DNA of 64,000 nt from JAJVHZ01 sp041395385 (GTDB lineage Bacteria > Pseudomonadota > Gammaproteobacteria > JAJPIJ01), in assembly GCA_041395385.1 (NCBI GenBank), contig JAWLAN010000016.1, positions 1-64,000 on the forward strand, read 5' to 3'. The notes below the pieces were generated by a model. The model did not search any database, was not told where the DNA came from, and saw nothing but the letters and a program-made list of their open reading frames with translations. A program made the position numbers and the translations under genes. Positions 18,358 to 26,789 of this stretch are shown piece by piece (position 1 is the first letter of the stretch; every line of letters starts with the position of its first letter).

Positions 18358-19803
18358 TCATCGCTCTCGCGCGGCCTCCAACAGTGTCTTCTGAATCGGC
18401 GAAAGCAGATACTCCATCGGAGTGCGCCTGCCCTGGTCGATCTCGGCCACCACCTGCATGCCGGCGCTCAATTCGAAGCGTCGGCCATCCTTCTCGAGCG
18501 CCTGGTCCTGCAATCGCACGGTGGCTTTGTACCGCAGTGCCGAGTAGGGTCTGCCGGTCGGCGCGACTTGTGGCCGTGTCCGGTCGATTTCCGGCCCTTC
18601 TTCCGCATCTGCACCGACATGCACGACCGTGCCCTGCACCAGCCCGTATTTCTGGAACGGATAGGCGGCGAGCTTCACCTTGGCCGTCTGCCCCTCTCGC
18701 ACGAAGCCGATGTCCTCGTTGCGGATCATGACCTCCGCCTGCAGCGGCTCGTCGTGCGGCACCAGGGTCAGCAGGATCGTGCCGGGACTGACCACCGCCC
18801 CCGGCGTGTGCGTGGCCACGTCCTTGACGATGCCGTCCTGCGGCGCCTTCAGCTCCAGCAGCGTGTTGCGGTGCTGCTGCTTGGCGCGCTCCTGGGTGAG
18901 CCGGTCGAGCTCGGCCTGCGCTTCGATGCGCTCGTTCTGCAGCTGCTCCCGATAGCGCGAGGTGACCTGGTTCAGCCGCTGCCCGGACTGGGCGACGGCG
19001 GCCCTCAGGCTGGCGAGCGTGCGTTCCTGGGTCTTCAGGTCCTGCTCGGTCTGGATGCGCCGGCGCCTGCGCTCCAGCACGTCGAGCTCGGCGGCGAGGC
19101 GGCGCTCGCCGAGCTTGGCCAGCGCCGCCTCCTCCTGCCTGTAGGTGGGCAGCAGGGCCGCGAGCTTCTCGCGCACCTGCCCGGCGGCGGCGAGGTCTTC
19201 CTTCGCCTTGCGCATTGCCGCCTGCTCCTCGGCCAGCGCATCCTCGTGGGCGCGGCGGCGGGCGTGGTATTGGGCCCTGACCTGCTCAATGAGCTTGCCG
19301 TCCAAGGAACGGAATGAAACTCCCACCCGAAATTGACTCGCCCCCTCACCCTGGCCCTCTCCCGCAAGGGGAGAGGGAATGGACTGCGTGAGCGCGAGCG
19401 GCCGATCGGTGAGCTCGGCGTCGATGCGGGCGAGCTGCAGCATGCGCTGGGCGATCGCGTTCTCGAGGATGCGCGTGTCGGCCTCGGCGAGCTGGCGGTC
19501 CATGCGCATGAGCACCTGCCCGGCCTGCACGTGATCGCCTTCGTTGACGAGGATGTCCTTCAGGATCCCGCCCTCGGCCGGCTGCACGATCTTCACGTAG
19601 GTTTTCGGCACCAGTCTGCCCTCCGCCATCGCAATGATCTCGACCCGACCCCACGCGCTCCATGCGATGAGGCTGGCCACCAGCAGCACGATCAGCGTAC
19701 CCATCGTGCGCGGCAGCGGCGAGGGCGGGCGCGCCTGCAGCGCGAGCAGGCCGGGCGCGAAGTCGAGCGCCGCAGGATCGAGTCTTTCGCTCAGTGCGGT
19801 CAT
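18358..19803 (-). CDS. hlyD: Type I secretion membrane fusion protein (HlyD family)
   Basis: 481 residues. The periplasmic adaptor that joins the inner-membrane ABC transporter to a TolC-like channel. There is a short cytoplasmic N-terminus, one membrane helix at about 34-51, a lipoyl half-motif (IVQPAEGGILKDILVNEGD), and a long coiled coil from about 105 to 315. Then come the second lipoyl half (LKAPQDGIV) and a beta-barrel domain with the HlyD end PMEYLLSPIQKTL. The ATG at 19803 overlaps the transporter stop by four bases (ATGA). Residues about 139-165 are encoded by an inserted palindromic repeat within the coiled coil. TolC is not in the window. Likely cargo: the RTX lipase at 8-16 kb. 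Confidence 0.93.
   Translation of the reverse strand: MTALSERLDPAALDFAPGLLALQARPPSPLPRTMGTLIVLLVASLIAWSAWGRVEIIAMAEGRLVPKTYVKIVQPAEGGILKDILVNEGDHVQAGQVLMRMDRQLAEADTRILENAIAQRMLQLARIDAELTDRPLALTQSIPSPLAGEGQGEGASQFRVGVSFRSLDGKLIEQVRAQYHARRRAHEDALAEEQAAMRKAKEDLAAAGQVREKLAALLPTYRQEEAALAKLGERRLAAELDVLERRRRRIQTEQDLKTQERTLASLRAAVAQSGQRLNQVTSRYREQLQNERIEAQAELDRLTQERAKQQHRNTLLELKAPQDGIVKDVATHTPGAVVSPGTILLTLVPHDEPLQAEVMIRNEDIGFVREGQTAKVKLAAYPFQKYGLVQGTVVHVGADAEEGPEIDRTRPQVAPTGRPYSALRYKATVRLQDQALEKDGRRFELSAGMQVVAEIDQGRRTPMEYLLSPIQKTLLEAARER
19335..19385. repeat. Palindromic repeat inserted in frame in hlyD
   Basis: The core CCCTCTCCC (19355-19363) pairs with GGGAGAGGG (19369-19377) over a 5-base loop, preceded by CCCCCTCACCCTGG. 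This matches the well-known dispersed CCCTCACCC...CTCTCCC element found between and inside genes of many high-GC proteobacteria. In the hlyD frame it reads SPLAGEGQGEG, the usual translation of such inserts. The reading frame stays open across it. Confidence 0.75.
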
Positions 19804-22043
19804 GAGACCACGCTCATGTGCTTCTCCTCGGCGGCGGCGCCGTCGAGCTGGATGACCTCGTCGATGGCCAACCTTTTCGGCAGATGGTGAGCGATGAAGA
19901 GCGTGCTCACCCGCCCCTTGAGACTGTTGATGGTCTTTGCCAGACCCTCGGCGGTGGCCGCGTCGAGACCGCTGGTGGCCTCGTCGAAGATGAGCACCTT
20001 CGGGCCCTTCAGCAGCGCCCGTGCAATCGCCAGCCGCTGCCTCTGGCCGCCGGAGAGCCCGGTGCCGCGCTCCCCGAGCTCGGTCTGGTAGCCCTGGGGC
20101 AGCCGCTCGATCGTGTCGTGGATGACGGCGAGCCTGCACACGGCGATTACCTGCTCGAAGCTTGCCTGCGGATTGGCGAGCAGCAGGTTTTCGTAGACCG
20201 TGCCGGCGAAGAGCACCGTCTCCTGCAACACCACCCCGAAGACCTGCCTGAGCTCGTTGGCCGAGAGGTGGCGGATGTCGCGTCCGTCGAGCAGGATCTG
20301 CCCGTCGCTCGGCAGGTAGAAGCCCTGCATCAGGCGCGCGAGCGTGCTCTTGCCGCAGCCGCTAGGGCCAATGAGGGCCACGCAGCGGCCCGGCTCCAGG
20401 GTGAGGTTGAGATTGCGGTACAGGTACGGCAGGTGCTCGGCGTGGCGGAAGGCCACACCGCGGAACTCTATGACGCCGCGCTGGGCGTACTCGCGCGACG
20501 GGGTGAGCGCGTAGGGCTCGGGCAGTGCGTTCAGGATGTCGCCCAGGCGCGCCACCGCGATGTTGGCCTCCTGGAACTGTTGCCAGAGACCCACCAGGCG
20601 GAGCAGCGGCTGGGAGAGCCGCCCGGCGAACATCTGGAAGGCCACCAGCATGCCGACGGTGAAGTCCGTGCGCGTCATCACCAGGTACGCCCCGAGCCAG
20701 AGGATGAGCAGCGTCATCAGCTGCTCCAGCCCGTTGGCGAGCGTATGGTAGGTGTTGGCGAGACTGCGCGTGCGGAAGCCCGCGTGCAGATAGCTCGCGA
20801 GGTACTCGCCGTACTTCTCCTTCAGCTGCGGCTCCATCTGCAGCGACTTCACCGTCTCGATACCCGAAACGTACTCAGTCAGAAACGCCTGGTTGCGCGC
20901 CCCGAGCAGGAACTGCCGGTTCAGGCGCCGGCGGAAGACGGGTGTGACGAGGAGGCTTACCACCACGATGGCGGCGAGCACCGCCACGCTGACGGCGCTC
21001 AGGGGCACGCTGTAGTGCACCATCACCGCAAGGAAGATGAGCAGGAACGGGACGTCGAGCAGCAGCGTCACCGCCGCCCCGGCGACGAACTCGCGGATGC
21101 TCTCCACCGCGTGCAGGCGTGCCGCAATCACCCCGGTGGGGCGCGGCTCGAAGTAGCGCGGCGGCAGCGCGAGGAGGTGGGCGAAGACCTTGGCCCCCAG
21201 CACCGCGTCCACGCGGTTGCCGGTGTGCAGCACGAGATACTGCCGCACCCAGGACATGGCCGCGCTGGACAGCATGAAGACCAGTAGCGCGATGCCGATG
21301 ACGGTGAGCGTGCTCAGCGTCTGGTGCACCACCACCTTGTCGATGACCACCTGGGTGCAGAGCGGCGTCGCGAGCGCCATCAGCTGGATGGCGAGCGAGG
21401 CGAGCAGCACGTCGCGCCAGATGGCCTTGTGCTTGAGCAGCTCGGGGAGGAACCAGCGGAAGCCGAAGGCCTTCGGCTGGCATACGGAGTCGTCGCCGTC
21501 GGTCGTTAGGAATCGCGGTTCAGGGCGGAACAGCAGCACCCAGCCCTGATAGCGCCTGGCGAATACGGTAATCGGAACCGTGATCGGCCGATCGCCACCG
21601 AACTCGAAATAGACGACGCGTTCGCCATCCGCGCCGACGATCAGGGCAGGCACTGCATCGCCCGACACTCCGGCTGGATCCGGCAGTGTATCGGTTTCCT
21701 GTACTGCAGCCTGCGGCGGCTCGCCGGACTCAGCCCGGCCTCCAGGTCCGCCGCTGCGCGTCAGCCCGAGGACCCGCGCGGATTCCTCGCCGTCACGAAC
21801 GACAGGCGATGCATCGAGTAGCGTCAGGCAGGGAAAAGGAAGCCGCCGTAGACGCAGCGGCGGCATCGTCTTGCGCGCCACCCGCAGCCCGCAGGCCCTG
21901 GCGGCCTCGATGAGGCGTAGTTCGGAGTAAGGCGGTGCAAGCTGCCCCAAAGCGAGAGAAGAATTGAAGGGAATGCGATGCGATGTGCACATCGTTGCAA
22001 GTGCCCATAGCATCTTCTCCGGCGAGAGCGTCATGGCTTCCAT
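19800..22043 (-). CDS. hlyB: Type I secretion ABC transporter with peptidase-like domain (HlyB family)
   Basis: About 747 residues. Residues 1-185 form a C39-like domain without the catalytic Cys, as in HlyB, where it binds RTX cargo instead of cutting it. This domain holds a Gly/Pro/Glu-rich insertion. A six-helix exporter domain follows, then the ATPase with Walker A GPSGCGKST, Q-loop VLQETVLF, signature LSGGQRQRLAIARAL, Walker B VLIFDEATSGLD and H-loop AHHL. Starts at 22055, 22043 and 22034 are all possible; 22043 has GGAAG five bases upstream. It is translationally coupled to hlyD. The RTX protein is the nearest likely substrate, although the RTX gene is 2 kb downstream. Confidence 0.92.
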   Translation of the reverse strand: MEAMTLSPEKMLWALATMCTSHRIPFNSSLALGQLAPPYSELRLIEAARACGLRVARKTMPPLRLRRLPFPCLTLLDASPVVRDGEESARVLGLTRSGGPGGRAESGEPPQAAVQETDTLPDPAGVSGDAVPALIVGADGERVVYFEFGGDRPITVPITVFARRYQGWVLLFRPEPRFLTTDGDDSVCQPKAFGFRWFLPELLKHKAIWRDVLLASLAIQLMALATPLCTQVVIDKVVVHQTLSTLTVIGIALLVFMLSSAAMSWVRQYLVLHTGNRVDAVLGAKVFAHLLALPPRYFEPRPTGVIAARLHAVESIREFVAGAAVTLLLDVPFLLIFLAVMVHYSVPLSAVSVAVLAAIVVVSLLVTPVFRRRLNRQFLLGARNQAFLTEYVSGIETVKSLQMEPQLKEKYGEYLASYLHAGFRTRSLANTYHTLANGLEQLMTLLILWLGAYLVMTRTDFTVGMLVAFQMFAGRLSQPLLRLVGLWQQFQEANIAVARLGDILNALPEPYALTPSREYAQRGVIEFRGVAFRHAEHLPYLYRNLNLTLEPGRCVALIGPSGCGKSTLARLMQGFYLPSDGQILLDGRDIRHLSANELRQVFGVVLQETVLFAGTVYENLLLANPQASFEQVIAVCRLAVIHDTIERLPQGYQTELGERGTGLSGGQRQRLAIARALLKGPKVLIFDEATSGLDAATAEGLAKTINSLKGRVSTLFIAHHLPKRLAIDEVIQLDGAAAEEKHMSVVS

Positions 22044-22738
22044 GCAGGCTTCCATTCCTGTTACGGCATTGCTTCCATGCTCCCGATGCCTACCCTGCAC
22101 CGGGCATTCCCTGACGCACACGCTACGTATGTGTCGCACGCGGTGCAAATGCGATTGCTGTTTTTTTTGAATCGTCGCACGAACTTCTTTTTGGCGATGA
22201 TCCAGGTCTCAAAAATCGTGAGCGACACGGGCTCTGCGCGAAGGGGATCGAGCCATGGCATTCAACTTTCGTTGAATGCCATTCAATTAGAATGCGTCCG
22301 CACGCTCGAGCAGCTGCGGAAGCATCCTTCGCTCCCGGATGCGCGGGGCATAGCTCGTGTTGGAATGTGTGTAACCGATCTTCTATCCACACTCGCCGCG
22401 CTTGCCGTCGACGTGGCAGGTGCACAAGCAGATTCGGACTGGCCGCCAGGCGATGTCGTCGCCGAGCTGCCGTTGCGGTCCAGCGCCGACCTCGGTATTC
22501 GGCAGCGTCGATGAGCGCCGCAATGAAGATGCAGCAATTGACCACGTGGAACGTGAAGGACAGTTTCCCGGGCGCGTACTGCCCGCCGATCACCCTACCC
22601 CGACGGTGGCCGCGGTGTCGTCGGCGCCAGGCTCCGACCGACGGATTTCGCGCCGGCGGGAACCGCGATCCGGACGGGGATTCGAGTAAGATAGTCGTTT
22701 CCATCGCGGGCAATTCGCTCCTACGCGCAGAGGCATCG
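22044..22738. other. Divergent 0.7-kb region between hlyB and cysC
   Basis: No convincing gene. Open frames here lack family resemblance, and the 5' extension of the cysC frame to 22292 is not protein-like. It includes an A/T-rich stretch (TTTTTTTT near 22160, CTTTTTGG near 22190) that could be the hlyB promoter side, and the 12-bp palindrome at 22255-22282. Before cysC, AGAGGC lies 7 bases from the ATG; TAAGAT at about 22688 is only a weak -10 candidate. Confidence 0.45.
22255..22282. repeat. Perfect 12-bp inverted repeat, TTTC loop
   Basis: ATGGCATTCAAC at 22255-22266 pairs exactly with GTTGAATGCCAT at 22271-22282. It stands out as A/T-richer than its surroundings and lies about 210 bases upstream of hlyB. 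No T-run follows on either side, so an operator or RNA hairpin is as likely as a terminator. Confidence 0.55.
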
Positions 22739-23362
22739 ATGCAGGAACACAAGGCAACGAACATCCGGTGGCATGCCGGCGAGGTCACGCGCGCGCAGCG
22801 CGAGGCCCTGCTCCGGCAACGGGGCTGCACGATCTGGATGACCGGCTTCTCGGCCAGCGGCAAGTCCACCATCGCCTCTGCCCTGGAGCGGGCGCTCCTG
22901 CAGCGCGGCCACCATGCCTACCGGCTCGACGGCGACAACATCCGCCACGGCCTGAGCCGGGACCTGGGCTTCAGCGCCGAGGACCGGGCCGAGAACATCC
23001 GTCGCATCGGCGAGGTCGCCAAGCTGTTCGCCGACGCCGGCATCATCACCATCGCGAGCTTCATCAGTCCCTACCGTGCCGATCGCGAATCGGTGCGCGC
23101 CTCGCACGCCGAGGCGGGCATCCCCTTTCTCGAGACGTTCGTCTCCTGCCCCATCGAAGTCGCCGAGCGGCGCGATCCCAAGGGTCTCTACAAGAAGGCG
23201 CGGGCGGGGGAACTGAAGGGCTTCACGGGTATCGACGACCCCTACGAGCCGCCGGTCGATCCCGAGATAGAGTTGCGGACCGACAGGCTCGGTGTCGAGG
23301 AATCGGTGTCCCTGATCCTGGCCAGGCTCGAGGAGGACGGCCTCCTGCACCCGGCACAGTAG
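22739..23362 (+). CDS. cysC: Adenylylsulfate kinase (APS kinase)
   Basis: A 207-residue stand-alone CysC: ATP + APS to PAPS + ADP, cytoplasmic. The P-loop is GFSASGKST at about residues 34-42, followed by LDGDNIRHGLSRDLGF, the RIGEVAKLFADAG stretch, ISPYRADR and the DPKGLYKKARAGE and FTGIDDPYE lid motifs. The start follows an AGAGG site; the longer open frame upstream is not CysC-like. No CysND or CysH is nearby. PAPS could serve sulfate assimilation or sulfation of the glycan made by the neighbouring cluster, but no sulfotransferase is seen. It is convergent with galU. Confidence 0.95.
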   Translation: MQEHKATNIRWHAGEVTRAQREALLRQRGCTIWMTGFSASGKSTIASALERALLQRGHHAYRLDGDNIRHGLSRDLGFSAEDRAENIRRIGEVAKLFADAGIITIASFISPYRADRESVRASHAEAGIPFLETFVSCPIEVAERRDPKGLYKKARAGELKGFTGIDDPYEPPVDPEIELRTDRLGVEESVSLILARLEEDGLLHPAQ

Positions 23363-23411
23363 TGGCTGCCGTCACGGCGCCGGGCCGGCCACACGTGGCT
23401 TTCGGGAGGAA

Positions 23412-23431
23412 GCGCCGGCGCCAGCCGGCGC
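23412..23431. terminator. Hairpin between convergent cysC and galU
   Basis: GCGCCGGC (23412-23419) pairs with GCCGGCGC (23424-23431) over a 4-base loop, in the 109-base gap between the two convergent stops. There is no T-run on either strand, so bidirectional termination is only suggested by position. Confidence 0.35.
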
Positions 23432-23471
23432 CGCGACCGCGCGGCGCATCGGTGCCCGGCCTGCGCCTTAG

Positions 23472-24350
23472 CTAGGCCCGGTTCAGGCCGGCGAGGTACT
23501 GCGCAAACTCGTCCTTCACTTCGGGGTGCTTGAGGGCGTACTCGACGTTCGCCTGCAGGTAGCCGATCTTCGAGCCGCAGTCGTAGCGCTTGCCGTCGAA
23601 GTTGTAGGAATACACGTATTCCCGATCGAGCAGCTTGGCGATGCCGTCGGTGAGCTGCAGCTCCCCGCCGGCGCCGCGCTCGATGGTCTCCAGCATGTCG
23701 AAGATGGCCGGGGTGAGGATGTAGCGGCCGACCACGGCGAGGTTGGAGGGCGCGTTCTCGGGCTTCGGCTTCTCCACGATGGTCTCGATGCGGCCCACCC
23801 GGTCGCTCAGCTGGTTGATCTGCACGATGCCGTAGCGGTTGGTCTCCTCGTGGGGCACGGTCTCCACGGCGATGACGCTGCCGCTGCGCTGCTCGAAAAC
23901 CTCCACCATCTGCTTCAGGCAGCCGCCGCCGGCGCCGTTGATGAGGTCGTCGGCCAGCAGCACCGCGAACGGCTCGGGTCCGACGGCCGCGCGCGCGCAC
24001 AGCACGGCGTGACCCAGACCCAGGGGGTCGGCCTGGCGGATATAGATGCAGTTGACCTGCGGCGGCACGATCGAGCGCGCGGCCTCGAGCATCTCGTGCT
24101 TGCCGTACTTCTCCAGCTCCGCCTCCAGCTCGTAGGCCTTGTCGAAGTGATCGGCGATCGAGCGCTTGGTGCGGCCGATGATGAAGATGAGATCGGTGAT
24201 GCCGGCGGCGACGGCCTCCTCGGCGGCGTACTGGATGAGGGGCTTGTCGACGATGGGCAGCATCTCCTTGGGATTGGCCTTCGTCGCGGGGAGAAACCGC
24301 GTGCCGAGACCGGCGGCGGGAAACACCGCCTTCCTGACCTTCTGCTTCAT
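23472..24350 (-). CDS. galU: UTP-glucose-1-phosphate uridylyltransferase
   Basis: 292 residues, typical of bacterial GalU: UTP + glucose-1-P to UDP-glucose + PPi. The nucleotide-binding start is VFPAAGLGTRFLPATKANPKE; VDKPLIQYAAEEA, LADDLI, IVEKPKPE and GGELQLTDGI are all present. It overlaps the upstream dehydratase stop by four bases (ATGA at 24347-24350), so translation is coupled. As the last gene of the long glycan run, it supplies UDP-glucose for polysaccharide synthesis. Confidence 0.96.
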   Translation of the reverse strand: MKQKVRKAVFPAAGLGTRFLPATKANPKEMLPIVDKPLIQYAAEEAVAAGITDLIFIIGRTKRSIADHFDKAYELEAELEKYGKHEMLEAARSIVPPQVNCIYIRQADPLGLGHAVLCARAAVGPEPFAVLLADDLINGAGGGCLKQMVEVFEQRSGSVIAVETVPHEETNRYGIVQINQLSDRVGRIETIVEKPKPENAPSNLAVVGRYILTPAIFDMLETIERGAGGELQLTDGIAKLLDREYVYSYNFDGKRYDCGSKIGYLQANVEYALKHPEVKDEFAQYLAGLNRA

Positions 24351-26218
24351 GAAACTCCTCTCTTGAACGCGATGACGTTGCTGGCCTCGGGGACTTTCGC
24401 GACCGTCATCTCCGGAACCAGGCGTTTGATCAACGCGGTGATGCGCTCCTCGTCGAAGCGCTCGCAGGACTCGGTCAGCTCGCCGATGGCCTGCTCCACG
24501 GCGCTGCGATCGACGGTGCGGTGCCGGGCGAGGAAGATCTTGCGGTGCTGCGTCTTCTCCAGGCGCTCGTCCTCGTGGAAGAGCTCCTCGTGCAGGCGCT
24601 CGCCGGGGCGCAGCCCCGTGTACTCGATGCGGATATCCTCGCCGGGCACCAGCCCCGAGAGGCGGATGAGCTGCTGGGCGAGGAACGCGATCTTGATGGG
24701 CTCGCCCATGTCCAGGACGTAGATCTCCCCGCCTCTGCCCATCGCGCCGGCCTGCAGGATGAGCTGGGTGGCCTCCGGGATGGTCATGAAGAAGCGCGTC
24801 ATCTCCGGATGCGTCACCGTCACCGGCCCGCCGTTGCGGATCTGCTCCTGGAACAGCGGCACGACGCTGCCGGCGGAACCGAGCACGTTGCCGAATCGCA
24901 CCGTGGTGAAACGCGTGCCCTCCAGCTGGTTGAAGGATTCCGCGACGATCTCCGCGATGCGCTTGCTCGCGCCCATCAGGCTGGTCGGGTTCACGGCCTT
25001 GTCGGTGGAGATGAGCACGAACTTGCGCACGCAGTGGCGGCTGGCACCGCTGGCCATGCGCCAGGTGCCCAGCACGTTGTTGCGCACGGCCTGGCGCACC
25101 TGGTACTGCAGCATGGGGACGTGCTTGTAGGCGGCGGCGTGGAATACGACCATCGGCTTGTACTTGCCGAGGACGTGGTCCACCGCCGATTCGTCGGTGA
25201 CGTCGCCTATCACCGCGTGGACCCGCAGGTCGGGATAGCGCTGCCGCAGCTCCATTTCGATGCGGTAGAGGTTGTATTCGCTCTGCTCGAAGATGACGAG
25301 CTCGTGCGGTCCGAGGCGGGCGATCTGCCGGCACAGCTCCGCCCCGATCGAGCCGCCGCCGCCGCTCACCAGCACCACCTTGCCCGTCAGGCTCGCCTGC
25401 ACCACCGGCAGCTCGAAGGACACCGCGTCGCGGCCCAGCAGGTCCTCGATGGATACCTCGCGCAGGGCGTTGACGCCGGGGTCGCCCTGCACCTGATCGA
25501 TCAATCGTGGCAGGGTCCGGAACGGCAGGCCCGTACTCTCGCAGAGCGCCACCACCCTCTGCATCTCGGCGTTGGTGGCCGAGGGCATGGCGATGACCAG
25601 GATCTCCGCCTCGGTGGTCTCGGCAATTTCCGTCAGGCGTTCCAGGCTGCCCAGCACCGGCACTCCGTGCAGCTGGGTGTTCCGTAGCGTCGACTCGTCA
25701 TCCAGGATCCCGACCGGCGAATAGCGGCCGTCGCGGATCATGTCGCGCACCAGCGTATCGGCCGCCCGGCCGACGCCGAGCACCAGCACCCGCTTGCTGT
25801 TGGCCGTGAGGCGAATGCTGAGGGTGTGATCCTTCCAGAAGCGGTAGGCCAGGCGGGGCCCACTCAGGAGGCCGATGAGGAAAACGGGGTAGAGGAGCAG
25901 GATCGAACGCGGCACGTCGGCCAGGCGGTTGTGCACGAACATCGCCAGCCCGATCGTCACCGTCCCGAGCGCCGCCGACCGGAGGATGTTCCAGAGATCC
26001 GGGAGGCTGGCGAAACGCCACAGGCCGCGATACAGGCCCAGGTACCGGAAAATGATCGCCTGCGAGACCACGGCGATGATGAAGCTGGTGAGTGTCGGAC
26101 GCCAGACGAAGTCCGGCGAGTAGAAGTTCGACCTTGCCAGCCACGCCCCCTGCCAGGCCAGTACCACCATGACGAGGTCGTGCAGGTAGACGGCGTTGCG
26201 ACGGTTAAAAATTGTCAT
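24347..26218 (-). CDS. Membrane-bound nucleoside-diphosphate-sugar 4,6-dehydratase (PglF/CapD/WbpM type)
   Basis: 623 residues. Four or five membrane helices occupy about residues 10-125. A first Rossmann-like domain (VLVLGVGRAADTLV) follows, and then the catalytic SDR domain with VSGGGGSIGAELCRQI, IFEQSEYNLY, HAAAYKHVPM and STDKAVNPTSLMGASK. This is the long form of UDP-GlcNAc 4,6-dehydratases. Together with the PglE-, PglD- and PglC-like genes at 35-37.6 kb it would complete UDP-di-N-acetylbacillosamine synthesis. The alternative is a WbpM role toward UDP-QuiNAc or FucNAc; the PglC/D/E neighbours favour bacillosamine. Confidence 0.88.
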   Translation of the reverse strand: MTIFNRRNAVYLHDLVMVVLAWQGAWLARSNFYSPDFVWRPTLTSFIIAVVSQAIIFRYLGLYRGLWRFASLPDLWNILRSAALGTVTIGLAMFVHNRLADVPRSILLLYPVFLIGLLSGPRLAYRFWKDHTLSIRLTANSKRVLVLGVGRAADTLVRDMIRDGRYSPVGILDDESTLRNTQLHGVPVLGSLERLTEIAETTEAEILVIAMPSATNAEMQRVVALCESTGLPFRTLPRLIDQVQGDPGVNALREVSIEDLLGRDAVSFELPVVQASLTGKVVLVSGGGGSIGAELCRQIARLGPHELVIFEQSEYNLYRIEMELRQRYPDLRVHAVIGDVTDESAVDHVLGKYKPMVVFHAAAYKHVPMLQYQVRQAVRNNVLGTWRMASGASRHCVRKFVLISTDKAVNPTSLMGASKRIAEIVAESFNQLEGTRFTTVRFGNVLGSAGSVVPLFQEQIRNGGPVTVTHPEMTRFFMTIPEATQLILQAGAMGRGGEIYVLDMGEPIKIAFLAQQLIRLSGLVPGEDIRIEYTGLRPGERLHEELFHEDERLEKTQHRKIFLARHRTVDRSAVEQAIGELTESCERFDEERITALIKRLVPEMTVAKVPEASNVIAFKRGVS

Positions 26219-26763
26219 CGGCCTTCAAATGTCGGCTCTCTCCAAAAGTACTGAATCCCCGGCCAGGGTTTACGCGCACGACCGTCTTATCCCGCGCCGA
26301 ACTTAGTTGGGCATTATCCCACAAGCACCGAACGGGTCCCAACCTTGACAGTCGCCGGGGGACAGCATGAGGGAGATCCGCGCCCGGATAGCGCCAAACC
26401 GGGCGCAAAATAGAGGTCGGCCGCGCGAGATCAGGCCGGACGGTCGGGGCAGACCTCACGCGGACCCTCGCGCACGGCCCCTTGTCCAGGGCAGCGTGCA
26501 GTTCGAGCGGTTGTGGCCGGGCGGTGGACGATTTGGGGCCGGTCCGCGGGACGTCGGCGGAAGGTGGAATGGCCGGGTCGTGTCGGCCGAAGGAGGCCCG
26601 AGAGGTCAGCCTTCAGGGTGAGGCCGACTGAAGGGAATAGACGCGGGAGATGTGTCGGGCGGGACCGCGCGCCGCGATCCGTGCCCCCCCGGCATCAGCG
26701 AACAGAGGATGGCGGACACGCAGACTCACCGGGCGCGCCGCCGCGCGCGGGGGAAACTCACTT
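26219..26763. other. Gene-free stretch between two glycan-locus genes
   Basis: About 545 bases with no frame that looks like protein. It must carry the promoter for the dehydratase/galU pair, but I cannot point to a clear -10/-35. GAAACTCAC occurs twice around the hairpin at its left-hand neighbour (26753 and 26785 regions). Confidence 0.4.
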
Positions 26764-26780
26764 CGGCGGTCATGCCGCCG
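26764..26780 (-). terminator. Hairpin just after the VPLPA-CTERM gene
   Basis: CGGCGG (26764-26769) pairs with CCGCCG (26775-26780) over TCATG, ten bases beyond the stop of the 26790-27566 gene. On the - strand it is followed by AAGTGAGTTTCC, so it is a modest terminator candidate. Confidence 0.35.
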
Positions 26781-26789
26781 GGGAGAAAC

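Noticed and set aside
22061..22261. 66-codon open frame on the - strand starting in the 12-bp palindrome
   Set aside because: No ribosome binding site or similarity to known small proteins, and it runs into the hlyB start region in another frame.
22292..22738. 5' extension of the cysC frame adding about 149 residues
   Set aside because: The extension is Arg/Cys-rich, unlike any CysC partner domain, and a good ribosome binding site lies directly before the ATG at 22739.
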